DNA of 9,674 bases from JBARRO01 sp049644265 (GTDB lineage Bacteria > Bacteroidota > Ignavibacteria > UBA10030). A program made the translations under genes and the position numbers. The notes beneath the pieces are model-generated. The model did no database searches and was not told where the DNA came from. It worked only from the letters and a program-made list of their open reading frames with translations. Shown here one piece after another: positions 7,050 to 9,674 of the stretch. The stretch lies in NCBI GenBank assembly GCA_049644265.1, contig JBARRO010000122.1, positions 1-9,674 of the forward strand. The letters are read 5' to 3'. Numbering within the stretch: position 1 is the first letter of the stretch; each line of letters opens with the position of its first letter.

Positions 7050-7778
7050 ATGCAAGTTGATGTACTCGCTATCGGCACCCATCCTGACGACATTGAGCTT
7101 GCCTGCGGTGGGACCGTCGCAAAACTCGTGAAGGATGGTTACAAGGTCGCGATCGCCGACCTCACGCAGGGCGAGTTGGGCACACGGGGAACAAAAGAAA
7201 TCCGTGCGAAAGAAGCCACCGCGGCGGCGAAGATTCTCGGTGTGACCTCAAGGATCAACCTGCACATTCCGGACGGCGCTGTCGACTTAACCAAAGAGAA
7301 TATCCACAAAGTCATAGCTCTGTTTCGGAATCTTCGGCCCAAAATTCTCCTCATCCCCCATTCAGTCGAACGTCACCCCGACCACGTCCATTGCCATCAC
7401 CTTTGCAAGGAGGCATGGTTCTCGAGCGGTCTTGAAAAAATCAAGACCACGAGGGACGGAAAAGAGCAGAAGGCTTTTCGCCCCGATATGTTCTACGAAT
7501 ACGTGCAATGGTATCACTTCATTCCCAGCTTTATTGTCGACATTTCCAGTACGTTCGAGACGAAAATGAAGTCTATTCGCGCTCATGCATCGCAACTCCA
7601 CAACCCCAGAAGCAAGGAGTCCGAAACGAGGCTCACATCACCCGAATTCCTTGAGCACATCGAGGTCGATGGCCGCTTCTACGGCAGAAAAATCGGAGTT
7701 CGGTACGGCGAGCCGTTCTTCTGTTATGCGCCGATTGGTGTGAACGACTTATTGAGCGTCCTTGTTCATAAAAAATAA
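7050..7778 (+). CDS. bshB1: Bacillithiol biosynthesis deacetylase BshB1 (LmbE/PIG-L family)
   Basis: Zinc-dependent N-deacetylase that removes acetate from GlcNAc-malate to give glucosaminyl-malate, the second step of bacillithiol synthesis. It may also act as a bacillithiol-conjugate amidase in detoxification. 242 residues, full length. LmbE/PIG-L hallmarks are GTHPDDIELACGG at 9-21 (zinc ligands H11 and D14, general base D13), DLTQGELGTRGT at 37-48, which is typical of the BshB1 branch, and ERHPDHVHCHHL at 107-118 (H109 and zinc ligand H112). The C-terminal part has YEYVQWYHFIPSF and GRFYGRKIGVRYGEPF, also typical of BshB1. It is divergent from xseA with its own promoter and ribosome binding site. 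The partner genes bshA and bshC are not in the window. A general PIG-L deacetylase is the alternative, but the GELGTRGT and RYGEPF regions favour BshB1. Confidence 0.92.
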   Translation: MQVDVLAIGTHPDDIELACGGTVAKLVKDGYKVAIADLTQGELGTRGTKEIRAKEATAAAKILGVTSRINLHIPDGAVDLTKENIHKVIALFRNLRPKILLIPHSVERHPDHVHCHHLCKEAWFSSGLEKIKTTRDGKEQKAFRPDMFYEYVQWYHFIPSFIVDISSTFETKMKSIRAHASQLHNPRSKESETRLTSPEFLEHIEVDGRFYGRKIGVRYGEPFFCYAPIGVNDLLSVLVHKK

Positions 7779-7813
7779 TGGAATAAGCCTTGAGTCGTGG
7801 GCTCGTTGGTAGA

Positions 7814-7832
7814 TCTGATTTCCAAAGTCAGA
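7814..7832. repeat. Short inverted repeat downstream of bshB1
   Basis: TCTGATTT and AAGTCAGA pair over eight bases (one G-U) around the loop CCA. It lies 36 bases after the bshB1 stop and could end or stabilise that message. It has no following T-run, so a classic intrinsic terminator is not supported. Its only support is position and symmetry. Confidence 0.3.
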
Positions 7833-7865
7833 GAAAGAATTCCTATTGTTAAGCACATTTGGACC

Positions 7866-7899
7866 GGAATTTGCACTTCTGCATCAATTTCCATAGCTT
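7866..7899 (+). promoter_or_regulatory. Candidate promoter with an inverted repeat in the spacer, upstream of the Cys-rich protein gene
   Basis: TTGCAC at 7871-7876 and TAGCTT at 7894-7899 are 17 bases apart, a weak sigma-70-like pair. The same bases also give TTG-N20-TAGCTTG, one step from the Bacteroidota pattern. An imperfect dyad lies across the spacer: GGAATT-TGCA, loop CTTC, then TGCA-TCA-AATTTCC (7866-7892). A dyad between -35 and -10 is where metal-sensing repressors or MerR-type activators often bind, and the downstream genes look metal-related. The assignment is tentative; the rest of the 7779-7962 spacer shows nothing else convincing. Confidence 0.35.
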
Positions 7900-7962
7900 G
7901 CTTCTGGCACAAGAATTGAGTCAGGGAACGCGCAAGAGCCTGAACCTGTTATATCACCAGTC

Positions 7963-8358
7963 ATGCAAATGCCTTTAGCCAAAAAAATAGTCGTCGCATC
8001 ACTCACTGCATTGTTCTTCGTCTTTTCCGTCGGCCTTCCGGTCATCCAGTACTTTTGCCCAATGGCAGGCATGGATCGCGCATGCTGTGACATGACGCCT
8101 GGCAGCACCAACACCGGCGTTGCGCTCACCACTTCTTCGTACACCTGCTGCGGAACAACCATCGTCGCAGAACGGAACACCACGCCTTTTGTCGAAGTTG
8201 TCAAATATCAGCCAGCGTCATTTGACCTCCAGGTTGTGCTGCATCACGCAGTCTCAAGTTACAAATCTCCCAGTGCGCCAATATCTTTCATCGCATCCGG
8301 TGTGTTCGAACGGGGTGCTCCTCCGCTCTTCCTTCAAAACTCCGCTCTTCTGCTTTAG
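7963..8358 (+). CDS. Small exported Cys-rich protein, HYC_CC_PP-like
   Basis: 131 residues. Lys7 and Lys8 are followed by a hydrophobic segment at about 9-29, a signal peptide or membrane anchor. Then come YFCPM at 30-34, ACC at 40-42 and TCC at 61-63, giving five cysteines, and a C-terminal APPLFLQNSALLL at 119-131. This order of a Cys after the signal segment, a CC pair and a terminal PP-LxxN segment resembles, from memory, the small Bacteroidota proteins called HYC_CC_PP, which are often found beside metal efflux genes. The His of HYC is Phe here. The Cys pairs and nearby Met and His residues would suit periplasmic copper or silver binding, but no function is demonstrated. A second in-frame ATG two codons on (7969) is an alternative start; neither has a clear ribosome binding site. 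It is followed 119 bases later by a TolC/CusC-like gene, probably in one operon. Confidence 0.75.
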   Translation: MQMPLAKKIVVASLTALFFVFSVGLPVIQYFCPMAGMDRACCDMTPGSTNTGVALTTSSYTCCGTTIVAERNTTPFVEVVKYQPASFDLQVVLHHAVSSYKSPSAPISFIASGVFERGAPPLFLQNSALLL

Positions 8359-8382
8359 CCTTCATTTTGCTCCAGACTCACA

Positions 8383-8409
8383 GCCGGGATCGTTGATCGT
8401 CAACCCGGC
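8383..8409 (+). promoter_or_regulatory. Intergenic hairpin 1 ahead of the efflux gene
   Basis: GCCGGG (8383-8388) pairs perfectly with CCCGGC (8404-8409). Inside, TTGA (8393-8396) pairs with TCAA (8400-8403) around TCG, leaving a four-base bulge. This is a strong GC hairpin without a following T-run. It starts 24 bases after the stop of the Cys-rich protein gene. Confidence 0.5.
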
Positions 8410-8413
8410 GTGT

Positions 8414-8443
8414 TCCGGCACGTACCGTCTATTCGATGCCGGA
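8414..8443 (+). terminator. Intergenic hairpin 2, possible attenuator or weak terminator
   Basis: TCCGGCA (8414-8420) pairs over seven bases with TGCCGGA (8437-8443), with a 16-base loop, and is followed by TATTTTCC. The short T-rich tail makes it a weak terminator or attenuator candidate between the Cys-rich gene and the outer-membrane protein gene. Its 5' arm can also pair with the 5' arm of hairpin 1 (GCCGGG with TCCGGC, one G-U), so the two structures may compete. Confidence 0.4.
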
Positions 8444-8464
8444 TATTTTCCTCACATTCAATTC

Positions 8465-8471
8465 AAGGAAG
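8465..8471 (+). promoter_or_regulatory. Ribosome binding site of the TolC/CusC-like gene
   Basis: AAGGAAG six bases before the ATG at 8478, a strong Shine-Dalgarno match that fixes the start of the efflux gene. Confidence 0.75.
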
Positions 8472-8477
8472 AAATCC

Positions 8478-9674
8478 ATGGTTCGATTCTCGAGAACCGG
8501 TATGCTCGCGCTTTTCTGGGGATTGCTGGCGTCGCATACTTTTGGCCAGGATTCAACCAGCTCCTTCGCTGCAAAACGGGATAGTCTCATCGCAGAGGTT
8601 TTGCGCACCAATCCCGGCCTTCAGGCGTTCCGTGCAGAGGCAAGCGGAGCCGAAACCCGCATTCCTCAGTCGAATGCATGGGAGGACCCGCAGATTACCG
8701 TGAGTTTCATGGACAATCCAACGTCGTCGGCAAATTTCCTCCGGGACGGCATGGAGCGCCAATACGGCATCCTGCAGATGGTACCATTCCCGGGGAAAAA
8801 ATCCGCGGCGGAGGATGCCGCGACGTCCGGAGCTCAAGCGGCTTGGAAGAACGTGCAGGCGCGCGAGCGAATTCTGATTTCAGAAGTGAAAATACAATTT
8901 GCGATGCTCTACTCCGCTCAACGTCGGATCGAAGTAAACGCTGAAGACCAGCAGCTGTTGGGACAAATGATCTCGTCGGTGCAGTCGAAGTACAGCGTGG
9001 GACTTGCCTCCCAGGCTGACGTTCTCCGCCTCCAGATCGAGCTCTCCAAGCTGGAGAATCAGCGCGCCACACTCGAACACGAACTCCGTGTACCGGAAGC
9101 GATGCTCAACACACTGCGCAGCCAGCCCATGACGGCGCCAATCGGGAGAATCGGGGACATGACGCTCGTTCCGTTCAGGTTCCAACTCGCGCCACTCTCC
9201 GAAACAGCCCTGGCCTCGCGGAACGAGCTTTCAGCCATGAACTTCGAGCTGGCAATGAAACAGTCGGAACTCCGGATGGCAGAACGTGAACGAGTCCCGG
9301 ATCTCATGTTCGGCGGAGTTTATCGGCAACGGGTCGGATTCCAGGACACCTGGGATGTGATGTTCGGCATTTCGGTTCCGATCGCACCCTGGGTGAGCGG
9401 CAAGTATTCAGGAAAGGTTGAAGAACGGGAATACGGAGTTCAGCAAGGCGAGGACAATATCCGTGACGCCAGGAACATGATCCGGTTTGAAGTGTTTGAC
9501 TCTTGGGCAAAAGCAAAGGCCCATTGGGAACAAGCAGACCGTTTTCAAACAAGCATCATTCCCGAGGCTCGACAGGCTCTGCAGGCATTGCTCTCCGCCT
9601 ACCAAACGAACAAAGCCGATTTCCTTTCCCTCCTCGACAGTTTCCGGACGCTTCAGATGTTCCGGATGGAATAC
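8478..9674 (+). CDS. TolC/CusC-family outer-membrane efflux protein (partial, N-terminal 399 codons)
   Basis: The frame from the ATG at 8478 is open to the right edge, exactly 399 codons. Residues 1-23 form a signal peptide (hydrophobic MLALFWGLLASHTFG); no lipobox cysteine follows, unlike E. coli CusC. Two outer-membrane efflux repeats are visible. The first runs from about 35 to 215, with long helices, the segment QYGILQMVPFPGKK at 95-108 before a hairpin helix, and KYSVGLASQADVLRLQIEL at 171-189. The second starts near 245, with RVPDLMFGGVYRQR at 272-285, FGISVPIAPW at 296-305 and AYQTNKADFLSLLDSFRTL at 374-392. This pseudo-repeat pattern is diagnostic of trimeric TolC-type channels. The pairing with an upstream small Cys-rich protein, and the expected CusB/CusA-like genes downstream, suggest heavy-metal RND efflux, but those partners are outside the window and drug or general efflux is possible. 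Confidence 0.93.
   Translation, partial: MVRFSRTGMLALFWGLLASHTFGQDSTSSFAAKRDSLIAEVLRTNPGLQAFRAEASGAETRIPQSNAWEDPQITVSFMDNPTSSANFLRDGMERQYGILQMVPFPGKKSAAEDAATSGAQAAWKNVQARERILISEVKIQFAMLYSAQRRIEVNAEDQQLLGQMISSVQSKYSVGLASQADVLRLQIELSKLENQRATLEHELRVPEAMLNTLRSQPMTAPIGRIGDMTLVPFRFQLAPLSETALASRNELSAMNFELAMKQSELRMAERERVPDLMFGGVYRQRVGFQDTWDVMFGISVPIAPWVSGKYSGKVEEREYGVQQGEDNIRDARNMIRFEVFDSWAKAKAHWEQADRFQTSIIPEARQALQALLSAYQTNKADFLSLLDSFRTLQMFRMEY

Noticed and set aside
6824..7131. Overlapping plus-strand frames across the spacer, rich in Ser, Leu and His
   Set aside because: The composition is produced by the seven-base repeats being read in rotating frames, and the longer frame runs out of phase into bshB1.
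7905..7920. Sigma-54-like promoter TGGCAC-N5-TTGAG upstream of the Cys-rich protein gene
   Set aside because: The -24 half is perfect and the spacing is right, but the near-invariant GC of the -12 element is GA. One such match by chance is plausible and no sigma-54 activator gene is seen.
8120..8944. Several plus-strand open frames between the Cys-rich gene and the right edge
   Set aside because: They are out of frame with the TolC/CusC-like gene starting at 8478, which has a good ribosome binding site, a signal peptide and family motifs over 399 codons.
8707..9605. Minus-strand open frames opposite the efflux gene
   Set aside because: Antisense shadows without motifs or ribosome binding sites.

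Overview
The window reads as a chromosomal segment of a Gram-negative bacterium, most plausibly from the Bacteroidota/Chlorobiota/Ignavibacteriota group. Three things point there: a bacillithiol deacetylase (bshB1), a small cysteine-rich protein resembling the Bacteroidota 'HYC_CC_PP' family next to a TolC/CusC-type outer-membrane protein, and a TTG-N20-TAnnTTTG promoter-like sequence before xseA. The placement is an inference from gene content; no rRNA or tRNA is present to confirm it. Coding density is high. I see no CRISPR array, insertion sequence, prophage gene, tRNA or rRNA.

Left part (1-6765, minus strand). Seven genes lie head to tail and are probably one transcript: xseA, xseB, dxs, a Gfo/Idh/MocA oxidoreductase, a SAM hydrolase (DUF62), ribD, and the first 138 codons of a secreted class A beta-lactamase-like serine hydrolase that runs off the left edge. 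Four of the six junctions are 4-base ATGA stop/start overlaps, one is a 5-base gap and one a 39-base gap. Clear Shine-Dalgarno sequences are missing at these internal starts, so translational coupling is likely. The operon mixes DNA repair (exonuclease VII), isoprenoid precursor synthesis (DXS), SAM turnover and riboflavin synthesis (RibD).

Middle (6766-7049). The divergent spacer between xseA and bshB1 holds two arrays of degenerate 7-base repeats, one AATTG-rich (6816-6864) and one of 15 phased units (6887-6991). Candidate promoters sit at both ends.

Right part (7050-9674, plus strand). bshB1 stands alone, followed by a 184-base spacer with a candidate promoter containing an inverted repeat. 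Next come a small secreted Cys-rich protein (7963-8358), a 119-base gap with two hairpins that could pair alternatively, and the first 399 codons of a TolC/CusC-like outer-membrane efflux protein that runs off the right edge. The last two genes look like the start of a metal (copper or silver type) efflux locus whose inner-membrane parts would lie beyond the window.

Most of the window is recognisable housekeeping. The less ordinary points are the heptad arrays, the oxidoreductase that lacks the usual catalytic histidine, the beta-lactamase fold gene coupled to ribD, and the possible attenuator ahead of the efflux gene.
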